From Dactylorhiza incarnata (lineage: Eukaryota > Streptophyta > Magnoliopsida > Asparagales > Orchidaceae), in contig JAWHQI010000509.1 in assembly GCA_033032865.1 (NCBI GenBank), positions 731,001 through 795,000 of the forward strand: a stretch of 64,000 bases of DNA, in the 5' to 3' direction. The notes under the pieces were generated by a model. That model was not told the origin of the DNA. It did not search any database and saw nothing but the letters and a program-made list of their open reading frames with translations. The position numbers and the translations under genes are program-made. Of the stretch, positions 11,387 to 23,130 are shown piece after piece. Within the stretch, counting starts at the first letter, position 1. Every line of letters starts with the position of its first letter.

Positions 11387-12850
11387 CAAGGTTTTAAATG
11401 TCGGAGACATGTCGGATTGGGGTTTTAGATGTCGGAAGTCGGATGTTGGAGACATGTCGGGGATATTTTAATATGTCGGATTCCTAAAAAATATTTATAT
11501 TATAAGTTATACCATATTATCTTAGCTCTATAAACTACATTAATTTGTTCTACTCAATGGACATATTTTCTACTTGGTTGTATTATTTTCAAAATACTAA
11601 AATCTATCTTCAATCATTATTATCTTCTAACAATATATCTATTTTCATTGTATGTATATCTCCATTTATTATTTTCATTTGTAAGCACTTAAATGTTGAA
11701 AATTATTTTATCATTCTCCCTCATTGTTTGAAACAGAAATGACAAACACTATTTAGATATCAACCTGCATTAAATAATGATTTTTTTACTTCCATATAAA
11801 CATGCAAATTAATTGTACAATACTAAGAATAAATGTGGCAGGCTTGGTGACAATGACAAAACTTGATGGAATAAATTTAGCAATCAAATACACAATTGAT
11901 ACTCCATACATAAAACATGCAAGAAGAAAGCATTGGAAGGAGACACGTGAAAATCAAATATAATCCATGTGCTCAGAAATGTGCAATCAATAAAATGAGA
12001 AAAACCTAGCAAAAAAACCATCCAACAGAGAGGACGGAGAATAAGCGGAGAGAAATCTCTGATTGTGCGACATTTAGAAATGTCGGCGACATTTAGAAAT
12101 GTCGTCGGCAGCCGATATATCAGATATAATCGGTTATGTCGGCCGACATAATGAAAAACGTCATAACCTTTAAATTTTCATTATGCAAGTCATTTTTGGT
12201 TCAAACAGGACATGTCGGCCGACATTTAAAACAGTGACGAGCAGTATATATTTCATCTATATGTATTATATTATATATGCTTAAATCGATATGACTTATT
12301 GTTTCGTTTTCGTTAATATGTGCTATTCTTATAATCATTTTTTTTAATTGTCTCTCACCATATATTTCTTATTTCCTATTACAAAAAAAATTACAAAACA
12401 CATTTATTAGTTGATTTTTTAATATTTTTAACATAAATTTGTTGAGCATGAAAATACTTATAATAAATCAAAACTATTTAGGTTTAAAACTTTTTTATTT
12501 GTTATAAAAGTTAGTATTATCTAAATAAAATTAATGCATGCTACTAAATATGTTTGACAATATATCTAATTGTACTTGTTAATAGCAGATGTAGTCTATT
12601 ACTAATATTTTATTTTGGGTACACTCTTTGAAGTTATTTTGGGATATACTTGACTCAGAATTCATAAACTTGTTATACTAGTTTTTAATTTTAGAACATT
12701 TAATTATAATTAGTATATATAAAAATATTTTTTTATTTAGGATATGGAAATCTGATATTTTAAAATATCCCTGACATGTCTGACTTCCGAGATCTGACAT
12801 TTAAAAACTCAATCCAACATGTCGTTCAACATTCAATATTTACAACCTTG
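11387..12850. mobile_element. Candidate non-autonomous DNA element with long imperfect inverted ends
   Basis: The left end starts CAAGGTTTTAAATGTCGG, and the right end, read in reverse, starts CAAGGTTGTAAATATTG. The two arms stay similar for about 100 bases, sharing GACATGT, GGATTG, TCGGAAGTC and GGGATATTTTA in the same order. The left arm is rich in TGTCGG while the right arm has TGTCAG or TGTTGG at matching places, as after loss of methylated cytosines. A second inverted pair (TTTTAAATGTCGG at 11392 and its complement ending 12231) suggests a nested or folded-back derivative. No transposase ORF and no clear target duplication were seen. Bases 12851-13230 hold nothing I can assign. Confidence 0.5.
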
Positions 12851-13230
12851 GTTATAACTGAAATGAATCCCGAACTTTGTTATTCTTCTTTAAATTATTT
12901 TATCACATTCACATGGTCTATATTCCTCCTGTGTCTTAACAGTTGATGTGGTATGCCTCTTCACATGAAGTCTTAAAACTCATGTTATCTGTGATGACCC
13001 AATGTGAGATACTGTCCTCTTTGGTTCAACTCATACCATAATAAGATGAACCTCATGATTTTACCTTTAACTGGTTTGATCTTGAGTATACGATGTTTCC
13101 AACATAAAATTTCCTTCCTATATCTCTGATTGTAGTATTTGACCGCCTATCTTGAGCTGTTTCCATACTCTCTTGAATTAGTTTAATGTGGTCTGTTGTC
13201 TCATCTAACCAAGTTTCCTTAGATGGCCTT

Positions 13231-13380
13231 TGTTATTTGTTACTATATGTTTAATGTCATGTATTTATTATTTCGTGAATCTCCTGCTTTGTATTATTCC
13301 TCTCCCTATATTGAGGAGATGTTTGTTTGTTTGAGTTAATCAATTAATTGAAAAATTACTGTCTAACATGGTAACAGAGC
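13231..13380 (+). other. Candidate short LTR and primer site of a decayed Copia element
   Basis: TGTTATTTGTTAC at 13231 and GTCTAACA ending at 13368 would make a 138-bp LTR. TGGTAACAGAGC (13369-13380) follows at once, one base away from the standard initiator-Met primer site. The primer site is convincing; the LTR start is a guess because the 3' partner is missing. Confidence 0.5.
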
Positions 13381-13911
13381 ACCTGCTCCTTGTTTTCTAG
13401 CCGACCCCTCGTCCCACGCTTTAGCCTGCTCGCGTTCCATCTATAGCCGCGCGCCCTCGCCCGCTTCCGCTTTCGGTCGTGCATCCCCTCCAAGCGAGCG
13501 TTCCTCTTCCTGTTCGGTCTTCCCATTCAGTCTTCCTGCACAGGCGAGCGTCTCGCTTCTCTCTTCTTCCGTAGCCGGCCACTCCTTCTACACCCGCTTC
13601 TCGCTTCTACATCCGCTTCTTCTGCAACCAGCAACTCCTACTACAGCTGTTTCCCGCTTCCTGTACAGTCGCTTCTTCGACAGTGACTGTTCGGCGCCTG
13701 TCCACCATATGTGATGAGGTACTCCTTTTCCGGCGCCGTTCTTTTCGCTCTTGCATGGAGATGATTTCTCTTCCTCTCCTTTTCAAGATCTGTGGGAATT
13801 TTGTGTCATCCGACGATTATAGTTCTTGGATGACCTTAGTTTTTTTTTAATCCCGGTTCCATGAAATCTTTTGTTCTTGGGTGATCTTTAGATTTCTATT
13901 CTTGAGTTATC
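13381..13911 (+). other. Pyrimidine-rich leader of the decayed Copia
   Basis: Untranslated leader between primer site and gag, rich in C and T, with imperfect repeats of CCGCTTCT and CGCTTCTACATCCG around 13560-13680. No ORF was supported. Confidence 0.5.
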
Positions 13912-16297
13912 ATGTCTGGCAGTGTAGATTCTCCCACTCCATCATTAACAGATGTTAGTCCTGTGGGATCTCTTCGAGCGAGCCATGATCATAATATTCC
14001 CCTAATTACTACCATTCGTCTGGATGATTCCAACTACCTTTTACGGTCTCGCTCTATTAACTTGGAGCTTAAGAGCCGACGCCTATTTGGTTAAGTAAAT
14101 GACCTATATAGGGAACCATAAAAACTCACTAGATTGGATGCAATGAAGTCAGAAAATTCCTTACTCATGTCTTGGTTCACAAATTCCATACAGGAGTCCA
14201 TTGCTCGCAATTATTTGTTTCCTGACACTGCTGTTGAAATTTGGAAGAGAGCATAGTGTATTATTCTCGCAAGGGTAATGTCGCTCAGATCTTCCAATTG
14301 CGATGGAAGATATCCTTACTTTGCAAAGGTGATCACCCTCCTTCATGTTACTATTTGGAGTTTACACAGTTGTATCAGGAATACGACCATTTCGATCCCC
14401 TCACACTTGTTAGCCATGATGATGAGGTATTGGTTCGAGCCCGGGAAGAACACAACCGGATTTTTGAGTTACTTCATGGGCTCCATCATGACTTTGATCA
14501 AATCAATGTTCAGATTCTTAGGTGTCCACTGTTACCATCCCTACCTGAGGTATATAGTATTGTGCAACAAGAATTTGATCGTCGACAGACCTTGCTTCCA
14601 AAATCTTCTCCTAATAGTTCCACACTTGCCGCTATAACTCATATCCCAGGTGTTCGATAGACACATGACGCTAAGATGAAGCGATCTAATAAAGACCACT
14701 TGATTTGTGACACGGGACGCCACACGAGAGACACTTGCTTCAGACTCCATGATTTTTCACCACAGAGAGGTGTTGAACCATAGGGTGGTCGTGGATATGG
14801 GAGACCTCCGTGCCGTCAAGGCCCCCTCGTTTGCCTCATTTCACAGATGCCGTTGATGACACACCTCCTGACAATACTGAAACAAACTCCTCTTGCTCTC
14901 CTACTGCATTCTCCACTAAAGAAATGTTGGCTCTACGTCGCACGATGTATGGTCTCTCTACTGAGTCTACTGGCTTATCATCGCCCTCTTATATTGACAC
15001 AAGGACACCAAGTGCTCATTCTGCCACATCCCATTCCTCCACCCAGTGGATCATTGACTCCGAAGCCACTGATGTGAGTCCGCCAGAACTACCATCACAT
15101 CCTAATTGGGTGGAAGATCATTGACCCCTCTGTCTGGCCGAGATAAGGTGAGCACTGCTGATGGTTCTCTTTCCTCCATTGCTGGAAATGACTCCATCTC
15201 ATGCTCCTTTCTCACGTTATCCTCGGTTCTTCATGTTCCTAACTTCTCGTAACTTACTTTCTATTAGCCACTTGACAAATTCTATGAACTGCTCTGTAAC
15301 ATTTCTTCCTTCCTCTTGTGTTTTTCAGGAGCTGAAGACGGGGAAGGTGATTGACCATATTGAACTTTATGTGTTTGAGTCCAACTCGGTGCCACCTCCG
15401 CATGCCCTTCATTCCAGTTCACCTCACCTTTTGTATTCCTGGCATTGTCGCCTAGGACACCCATCTACCCCCATTATGAAATTGCTATTTCCTGCCATGT
15501 CAAACTATTTTTGATTCCTTTGTGCGCAATGTGTGTACTCTTAACAAACATATGCACGCTACATTTAATCATGTCTCTATGCCTAGTACTACTCATTTCG
15601 CTGTTATTCACACTGATGTATGAGGACCTTGTCCCGTGTCTTCTATTTTTGGTTATGCTTGGTTCTTTACATTTATTGATTGTTTCTTTCGCACTACTTG
15701 ACTATATTTGCTAAAACACAAAAGTGACGTTTTCTCCACTTTAAAAAAAATGGGCATCCCGGAGCACAAAGCATCCCTACGCAGCGAGGGTGCGGGGAAG
15801 GGTTCCACCACAAGGGTGAAATGTAGGCAAACCTTACCCTGCATTTGTGCAAGAGGCTGCTTCCAGGACTCGAACCCGTGACCTCATGGTCACACAGTAA
15901 CACCTCAACCAGTGCGCCAAGGCTCCCCGGTTTGCCAACTTTTCAAAAATTTCATAAAATTATCTCCACTCAGTTCCATAACAATATTAAAATCATGTGC
16001 AACAACAATGACGGTGAACATATAGATTCCCAGTTCGAGAAATACCTTTAAGATCATGACAATATTCACCAAACCACATGTGCTTACTCTCCCGCTCAGA
16101 ATGGTGTTACTGAGTGTAAAAATCATCATCTTTTGTAGGTTGCTAGATGTCTTTTGTCGACTATGCAACTTCTCAAATATTATTGGGGTGATGCGGTCTA
16201 ATCGCGGCCTATCTTATTAATCGCATGCCTTCTCGTGTCCTTGAGAACAACACCTCACTCGACACTCTCCATGTGCCCCCTACCAACCACCCATAGT
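13912..16297 (+). pseudogene. Decayed Copia gag-protease-integrase, truncated
   Basis: Gag starts MSGSVDSPTPSLTDVSPVG and carries TTIRLDDSNYLLRSRSI, FLQLYQEYDHFDPL-like sequence and VQQEFDRRQTLLP, spread over shifted frames. A protease trace (QWIIDSEATD) follows near 15050, then the pre-integrase region (NLLSISHLTNSMNCSVTF, WHCRLGHPS) and integrase pieces up to about 16297, where similarity stops before RT. It belongs to the same family as the minus-strand Copia copies at 47100-54775, which share the RLDDSNYL and SISHLTN stretches. A SINE interrupts integrase at 15743-15928. Many stops and shifts: long dead. Confidence 0.85.
15743..15928 (-). mobile_element. Au-like SINE, full length
   Basis: Read on the minus strand it begins GGGGAGCCTTGGCGCACTGG (pol III A-box region), has a perfect B box GGTTCGAGTCC (plus-strand 15866-15876), continues with CCTCTTGCACAAATGCAGGG and ends in eight T. 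These parts and their order match the plant Au SINE family, which is tRNA-derived and has a short T tail. It sits inside the Copia integrase with a degenerate 14-bp target duplication (15729-15742 against 15929-15942, ten matches). Mobility would rely on LINE enzymes. This is not a functional tRNA gene. Confidence 0.88.
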
Positions 16298-16865
16298 GGG
16301 ATCGTCTCTCCCCAGATCCGATCTAAAACCCTTCCCCTTCTCCAAATCGAAGGAGCTGCAGATGTATTAGGCGCCACCGACATCCACTGTAGTGTCCGAA
16401 CGTCTCCATATCATCGACCTTGGACCCGCCCTAGGAATCCAGCGGTGGACGTAGCGTCGCTCTAACACTACAATAATCAGTCACACCAGTTCGCCCCTTG
16501 TCCACCTCTTATCTTCCCCGTCCAGCCCCGATGATGCCCACGATGATGCGCACATTCCCACATCGAGCCGAACTCGCTCTGTTTTTCCAGATCCGCGTCG
16601 ACCTTGCCCTGCTTTTCCTGTCTCACGTAGACCTCACCTTACATTTCCATCCCTACGCGGACCTTGCCCAGTCCCACCATGCTCTAGTCTCCCTCGCCAG
16701 CCCCCTCCTTCCCTCGATCACTACGTCCATCCACGCAGAATGTCCACCAACTCTCCACTCAAGCCAATCCTGTCCATCGTCAGTGCGGCCCACCACCTAA
16801 TACTCATATATCTATATTATGGTCTCAATTAACACCACTTCCCAACTTATCCATCTTCACCTAAT
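16298..16865. other. Unassigned stretch
   Basis: Follows the Copia truncation point. It holds C-rich low-complexity sequence with repeats of CCTTGCCC and GACCT around 16590-16680. I see no supported gene or element. Confidence 0.4.
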
Positions 16866-17690
16866 GCTCTTGATACGACACGGTTGATGCCAAAAGTGCA
16901 CCTCACAAAACTCACACTAAACAGGGTGGGGGGGTGAAGAGACTGAGAACAGTCGTTCACTTTGCGGTTGAGCGGGGGGAAGAAGATTGCTGCGAGTGGT
17001 TACACCATACTGCCTGCAACGACAACTCCACCTGTTGCGGGTGATTTTATTGATTCAGTCAAGAAGGTTACAAATGAGTTCCTACGCTAGCTAGAGAGCT
17101 CGCAACAACCTGAGAGGCTCTGGATCCGAGCTCGCGGAGAGCTAACACTAACTCATGCCCGATTCAGATCAGAATGAGGATCCTTTCATGAGCACTGTTC
17201 ACCCCTATTTATACTAGTGGGAGCTGCCCGAACGGGCGGTTCTAAAAAAATATGGGCTGTCTGGGTTATAGGAGAGCCGGGCAGGGATGAGAGGTTATAT
17301 GATGTGTGGATAATAAAAAGGGTAGGGCGTGCGATCACTGGATGAGGGACTGCGCTAGTTGGCGCTGGAGCTCCTTTTGTGGACACGTCTGGTGCTGGTG
17401 ATGGAGGAGCGGGCTCAGCCATGCTGAAGAGTACAGGCTGGCGGATGTCTCTTGACGCTTGGCTCGGCGGACGCTGAATCTCCTGACCTCCCAGGTAGCT
17501 GGATGGTTTACTTGACTTGGGATCTGACTGGTGCCAAAGGTGGCGTGGTCTTGAGGAGCGTGACCATGCTGGTTGTCGAGGAGGGGGCGTGGGCGACCGT
17601 CACATTTCTGACCACCCGGACTAGTTTTGTTTTGACTTAGGCTCTTCTGATTCTCCTGGCCGCAGGATCCGAGGGAAACATGATCCCCAC
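16866..17690 (-). repeat. LTR-like promoter region on the minus strand
   Basis: Read on the minus strand a clear TATA box (AGTATAAATAGGGG, plus-strand 17203-17216) has U3-like sequence upstream (toward 17690). A transcribed-leader-like part runs down to about 16880, and a degenerate primer site (TCGTATCAAGAGC, plus-strand 16866-16878) lies just outside. No partner LTR was found and the outer end is uncertain. Confidence 0.35.
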
Positions 17691-17768
17691 ACTTTTGTAA
17701 GTTCGCATGAACTTCGAAAAAGTAAACCTTGACTGCAGAAACTGCGGGGGCTCGTTAATGTCTGGGAA

Positions 17769-17777
17769 ATCTATAAA
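17769..17777 (+). promoter_or_regulatory. TATA box before the coiled-coil coding relic
   Basis: CTATAAATA lies about 40 bases before the ATG at 17814. The spacing would give a very short leader, so either transcription starts close to the ATG or a later start is used. Confidence 0.35.
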
Positions 17778-17813
17778 TACTGCCTAGGGTTAGGGATTTG
17801 AGAAAACATTTCG

Positions 17814-19798
17814 ATGGATCGACACTCACCGAGCGCGGTTGCTATTTTGAAGAGAGCTATGACGGACACGACGTACATAGACATTCTTGAGATGGCGCTG
17901 CAAAATAAAAGAGTTCGCAGCTCCCCACGGAAAAAGGCGGAAGCGGAGGGCTCCCGCGGTCACAAGAGGAGGATGACTGTGGCTTCCAAGGAGCAAAAGA
18001 TTGATCAAGGGGCCAGCAAGATTATTCTTGAGGCCACGAGTACTCCTTCATACTCCATTATCAAGATTGTCGATACTCCTGAACTTCAGCAGATGGACCT
18101 TGGTGCATACAACATTGTGATCAATGTTGGCAAGACTGCGGATGCACTTGAAGCGGCATTTGGGAACCCGACCGCTGAAGACCTTGCAGGGGAAAGGAGA
18201 TCTGGGGAGGACGCGGACAGTAGGGATCCTGGAGAGGTCGCGGACGACCGAACACCGAATGATCATGCTGTTCTGTCTCTACCCGTGCAAACCGTTGCGA
18301 CCGCATTTGACATCTCGAAGGGCCTGAAGAAAATACCTGATGATGTGCGGACGAGATTATCAGAAAAGGAGAAGTATGTTAATGATAAGAAAAGAGTAAG
18401 TTTAAGAAGAAGGAGAAGATCTCTGAGGCTGATGAGAGGGCGCCCGTAGATACTGGCGTTGGAGCGGGCCTTAATGTTGGCGTGAACGCTGGGACTGGTG
18501 TGAACGCTAGCACTTCCCAGCTTGAAGAAGATGATCATGTGCGGTTTGAGGGAGAGATCAATCTTGTGGATCCGGCTCAAAAGATTGGGGTCGTCCAGGC
18601 TGCCACCTTCGGAGCTTCCACCTAAACCGCAGGAGAACAGATTGAAGGGAACATGCCTGCCGCGGACAAGGAGCCGACTGGCCATTCTCAACCCAGCAGG
18701 TTTCAGGAGATTAAGAATGAGAAGCTCACGATGGTGAGGGCGGCGAGTAAGAAGCCCGGGTCTAGGGATGTCGCGGACCAGGGTGCTGCGAGTAAAGCTA
18801 TGGTGGTCGAGACAGAAGCAAATAAGGCTGCAATGGACAAGGCTGCAATGGAGAAGGTGGCAGCGTACAAAGCTGCCACGGAGAAGGCTGTAGCGGACAA
18901 GGCTGCAATGGAGAAAGCGGCAACGGACAAAGCTTAGAAGGACATAGCTGCGGAGGCGGAGATCCTTCGGAAGAACAAAGGGAAGGACGTTGCAGGTATG
19001 ACTTTGAGCGTCGAGTCATTGAGAATAGCGTCTATGTTCAAACCGGTGCATCCCTTGCCGCGGCCACAGATTGTGATTATCCCCATGGACGGGGAGCCTC
19101 CTGTTAGCCATGAGGAGATGAACCAGAGACGTCTACATGGAGAGGCGGCGCGGAAGCGGGCACTGGTGCTTATGGTTACCGAGCAAAAAAAGCGTCCTCT
19201 TTTTCATGCAAGGAAAACACTAACCTCGGCCACTCGGATTACCAAGGAGCGACCACGGGAAAACAACGAAATATCTGTGGCAGACACAAGATGTATATAT
19301 TCGTTACCTGCATTGATACTTACTGCTTTTGAAACTTCTGATCGCTTCTGTTGTTGTGTAGTGACCGCGTCTGACATGACGCTGGAGGTGGAGCTCCGAC
19401 TGATGAAGGAGCGGGCGAAGAGAGTAGAGCAGGCGTTTGCCGAGGACAAACGATTGCCCGATGAGAGGACGGAGAGAATGGAGAGGGCTTTTGCTGAGGA
19501 CATACAGTTTTTCGCAGAGAGGACGAATAAGATGGCGAAGGCTTTTGCTGAGGACAAGCGGTTGTCCGCGGAGAGGATTCACTGCTTGGAGAAGGATAAC
19601 AAGTATTTTGCAGATAAGATCTCGGCGACGTCCGCGGAGATTAGGCACTTGAAGCGAAATCCTCCAGTAGCTGTGGAGACGGTTACTCGATGCATTGAAA
19701 AAGCTCCTGACGAACCTGCAGTGACCGCGACCCCCTGGAGGCTCGTGTGGAGAGGGATATTCTCCGGTTTTGTCTGCGGTTACTCAGGCGCAAGATGA
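17814..19798 (+). pseudogene. Unidentified coiled-coil coding relic with internal repeats
   Basis: I do not recognise this gene. An ATG at 17814 opens a basic 211-residue frame (MDRHSPSAVAILKRAMTDTT). A shift near 18397 leads into a second frame holding Gly/Val-Asn repeats (VGAGLNVGVNAGTGVNAS). Next comes a stretch of short alanine-lysine repeats (KAAMEKVAAYKAATEKAV), with stops at about 18622 and 18935. The part from 18998 ends in three copies of an about 20-residue repeat (ERMERAFAEDIQFFAERTNK and kin), typical of a coiled coil. Similar alanine-lysine rich coils occur in plant transposon-associated proteins, which is my best guess given the surroundings. No catalytic motif is visible. Confidence 0.4.
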
Positions 19799-20019
19799 AA
19801 CTGCCCACATTGGGAATGTGCACTTGCTTGCACCTGTAACTTGAACTTTGTTTGTATACTATGCGACTATTTGCGGAAGACATATTCTTAGATGTTCTGC
19901 CTTCGTTATTGAAATTATTCTGCTTTTTTCTTCTGAAACTTGGATGCGCTGTTCGATTTGAAAGTGTCTGTGCGTTTATGAAAATCTTGTTGCGGACATT
20001 TTTCTGCGATGCTTGTTAC

Positions 20020-20464
20020 TATGCATGGGAAGCTTGGATGTAGTCGTCGAGGGACCCCATCGGCCGGACGCCACAAAGACGCTCCACGACGGAGACTGAG
20101 TAACAGTCATTGTAACGACGAATAAAGTTCTGCTGAAGGTTCGACCAAGACAGATTGGGCTTGGACTGGCGTAGCCAACGGACCCAATGGAGAGTGGAGC
20201 CCTTCATGCAGAGGCCGTGCTGACCTTGTGTGGCTATGGGATCAGATAAATGTCAAAGAACTGCTCCGTGCGGGCAATCCATCCCATGAGGTCGGTGTCG
20301 TTGAAGGAGGGACGTCGAACGAACGGAGTGCAGGCGGGAAGCCTGCCTGCGGCATAACAGGATCCCGGGGAGGGTTTGGGTGTGTCCGAGAAGCGATGGG
20401 GACTCCGCGTTGGAGGTCGATGCAACACTTGGTCAGCCGTCCAGGAGTGCGTCGAACTTAGCAT
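20020..20464 (-). pseudogene. Ty3/Gypsy gag fragment
   Basis: On the minus strand the frame gives RRPSFNDTDLMGWIARTEQ, then a TAG, then HWVRWLRQSKPNLSWSNLQQNFI and MGSLDDYIQA. This is the retrotransposon gag pattern of plant chromoviruses (a conserved D...WI...E.FF stretch, then W..F...F..RY). It is truncated at 20020 and holds at least one stop. The likely LTR of the same element lies at 21027-21346. Confidence 0.8.
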
Positions 20465-21026
20465 CCATCAACAACATTAGGGCCTGGAGCGAGGCGATGG
20501 ACTCCTCATGAGCATCAAGGCGGCGGGAGATGATTGGATCCACAGGAGGCTAAGGCGCGGGTGTGTCAGAGTGCGCCTTAGATTAGATTCGTGGGGGCAT
20601 GCACGCATGAGGAAGGATGGGCGTAGCTGGACTAGAGAGGGAGGCGCTGTAGGGTGCCGTTACACATTCTCGCGGTCAACAGTGGAGGAAGCGTGGCCAG
20701 CAGCGAAGGAATCATGGAGGAAGCCACGGGCGGGGAACTGCGCAGTCGGGAAGGGCGTGTGAATTGCGGTCTGGATCGATTGCAGTGGAGATGACAAGAT
20801 CAATTGCGTTTGCGGGAACTGCGCAGATGGGATCGATTGCGGGGAACTGCACAGAAGGGATCGATTACGGTCGCGGGAATCGCAGGCGGGATCGATTGCT
20901 GTGGAGGCGACGCGTGCAAACGAACTGGGCAGAGCGCGCGAGAGGGGCATGCAGTCGCGCAAAAGTTGCTGGGGCGTCTTCAGGCGGCGGTTACCGTGGC
21001 CGGAAGAGAGGCGGGTCAGACTAATT
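20465..21026 (-). repeat. Gypsy leader with repeated GATCGATTGC motifs
   Basis: Between the gag fragment and the LTR. GGATCGATTGC or close variants recur five times at 20773-20900, mixed with repeats of GGGAACTGC. It looks like a repetitive 5' leader. The open frame here on the minus strand is low complexity and unsupported. Confidence 0.5.
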
Positions 21027-21346
21027 TGTTAGCTCTTCGAAAGTAGGAGACCAACAACTAGAAATATGGGAGGGGAAAAGGAGGAGAAGGGAGAGAAAGG
21101 GGATGAGGAGGAATAACCCATAGGCTTCCAAGATTCTTAATTCCACGAAGATCAAGGAAATACATAGCCCCGTGGGTTTATATAACACCCTCGGTCGAAT
21201 TACAAAATAAGGAAAGATATATTCAATTCCAAAATATCTGCGCATACTAATGACTTTCCGCCAGCGTATCATTAGCGGGCCTTTCGTGGCGCTGGTATTC
21301 CCGCCACACTGGAGGACGTCCCTCTCCCTCCTCCGCGTCTGGAACA
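21027..21346 (-). repeat. Candidate LTR (320 bp) of the Gypsy gag fragment
   Basis: Read on the minus strand it starts TGTTCCAGACG, has a TATA box GTTATATAAACCC (plus-strand 21175-21187) and ends GAGCTAACA. Orientation and position fit a 5' LTR for the gag at 20020-20464. No standard primer site follows and no partner LTR was found. Bases 21347-21653 show nothing I can assign. Confidence 0.5.
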
Positions 21347-21653
21347 TCTAGCTTCACATGCCATCATATTAATTCACTCAGCCCTAGCTCCACATGTCTT
21401 TCCACCCAAAGCCCCACCCGATTGTCCCCATCAAAATTTCCACCAATACTCTGTTGCCCAACCTTCGCATCGGTATCATCCTCCCCTGCTTCCACTAATT
21501 AGTCATCTCTTACATTTACTTATTCCACTTCACCACGCTCCTTCCCACACTACTCGGACATGGCTTCTATTGCCGGGTTCATCAATCACTGACGGTCTTA
21601 TGCACACCATCAATTACCGCCTTTCATCCAGAAGCATTACACCACCTAAAGTT

Positions 21654-22207
21654 GTAACGATCTTGACAAATATTTGACGCTCGACCTAAGGTCATTTTTA
21701 AGGGCAGAATAGTGTTACGATTACACATTCGCTAAACGCCCCCCTCACATGAGCCACGAGAGCGCATATGGAAGCCACCTTAAATAACTCATTTGAGAAT
21801 ATATATATTGTATTTAATTAATATTAGTTAATTAGTTAATATTAAAACAAGCATTATTATTATTAATTGGATTAATGTTATTAGTTAAATTTTTTTGTAT
21901 TTTTTATTATGTGTGCCCTCTCTTATATAAGGGGGAGGGGTATGAGTGTATGAGGATCTTTGGTATCCTTGGTCTTTTGGTCTTTCATTTGAGAAAAGAG
22001 TTCTTTGGAGGACCCAGCCTCCGAGAGCTTGGCCGGAGCTTGTCTCTGGATTATATCGTGTATGTTTTTATCGTTTAATGCAAGCTCTCTTTGAGTGTTT
22101 CTCATCTCACCCTCCATTTTGTTAGTGAGCAATGCCATTTTATTTTTCTTCGAAACTCTTAACAATTTCTCATGCGAGTCCGCACAGGCGAATGCGTAAT
22201 CATAACA
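21654..22207 (+). repeat. Candidate solo LTR
   Basis: TGTAACGATC at the left and AATCATAACA at the right could be LTR ends. A TATA box (TATATAAG, 21925-21932) is followed by a leader-like GC-richer part. No primer site or coding DNA adjoins it, and no target duplication was found, so the boundaries are tentative. Confidence 0.35.
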
Positions 22208-22600
22208 AATTTCTCCCCTAATTCCTCTACAAACGGATCTATTCTTTTTGGAGTGTTTTGTTTTCTAACATCAATTATTTTTAAATTGTTAGTATATACA
22301 TGTTGGCATTCTGTACTCCAATATGAGTTGACTAAGTTTTAGTACTACATATACTTCTGTATTTGTGTCTATTTATACATGGCCATGCATTTCATGTGCA
22401 TATTGAACGTGGATAAATTAGCATGTTTTAATTTTTAATTCACAATGCTACCTCCACATTTTTGCTGATAATTGGAGTTTGAATAGAACACACACACATT
22501 TTCGTGCCATGCATATTTGAGATGCTATATAGTTCTGAGTGCCTTGTCATAAAGTTTGCTTTTCTTTGAAGCATTTTTAACTTTCCATTTCTTTGTACAG

Positions 22601-22699
22601 GAGCTTTTTGCATTCATAAGATCCTATGTTGTTCCGGAAGGATTTCCTGACAGTGTTACACCTTCATATGTACCATACATGACATGGAGAGCTTTGAAG
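22601..22699 (+). CDS. RUS6: RUS6-like exon A
   Basis: Acceptor CTTTGTACAG before 22601, donor GTTGGT from 22700; 33 codons, phase 0 at both ends. It encodes ELFAFIRSYVVPEGFPDSVT followed by PSYVPYMTWRALK, the start of the conserved RUS domain. Upstream, 22208-22600 looks like ordinary AT-rich intron and no earlier exon is visible. Confidence 0.9.
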
Positions 22700-22815
22700 G
22701 TTGGTGCTTTGATTTTCATATCAATCATAACTTTCATTAATTGACATAATTTGATATACAATTATGCTCATTTTATACTTATTTGATGTATTCATCACGT
22801 ACCATGTTTCTGCAG

Positions 22816-22929
22816 CATTTTTTTGGAGGAGCAATGGGCGTTTTCACTACACGAGCACTCTTAACTTCTGTTGGAGCATCTAAAAACAGTGCCATTTCTG
22901 GAGCTGTTGCTATTAATTGGATTCTTAAG
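22816..22929 (+). CDS. RUS6: RUS6-like exon B
   Basis: Acceptor TTTCTGCAG before 22816, donor GTATAT from 22930; 38 codons, phase 0. It encodes HFFGGAMGVFTTRALLTSVG and then ASKNSAISGAVAINWILK, the glycine-rich hydrophobic part of the domain. The donor opens the 22.9-kb intron. Confidence 0.92.
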
Positions 22930-23130
22930 GTATATAAAATCTATTCCGTCAGTTACCAGTAAAAAACGTTTCTTTTGATGAAGTTTATTTGAATTATGCA
23001 TATATATATATATAAAGACACCTACCAGTGTGTGCCCTAATATTTATACCTATTCCGTTGACTGCTCCTATTCCACCAACAAAAACCTCTGTTGACTACT
23101 ACTATTCCGCCGACTAGTGCCTCCGTTGAT

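Noticed and set aside
15866..15919. tRNA-like A and B boxes
   Set aside because: No cloverleaf or anticodon arm fits; the boxes belong to a SINE.
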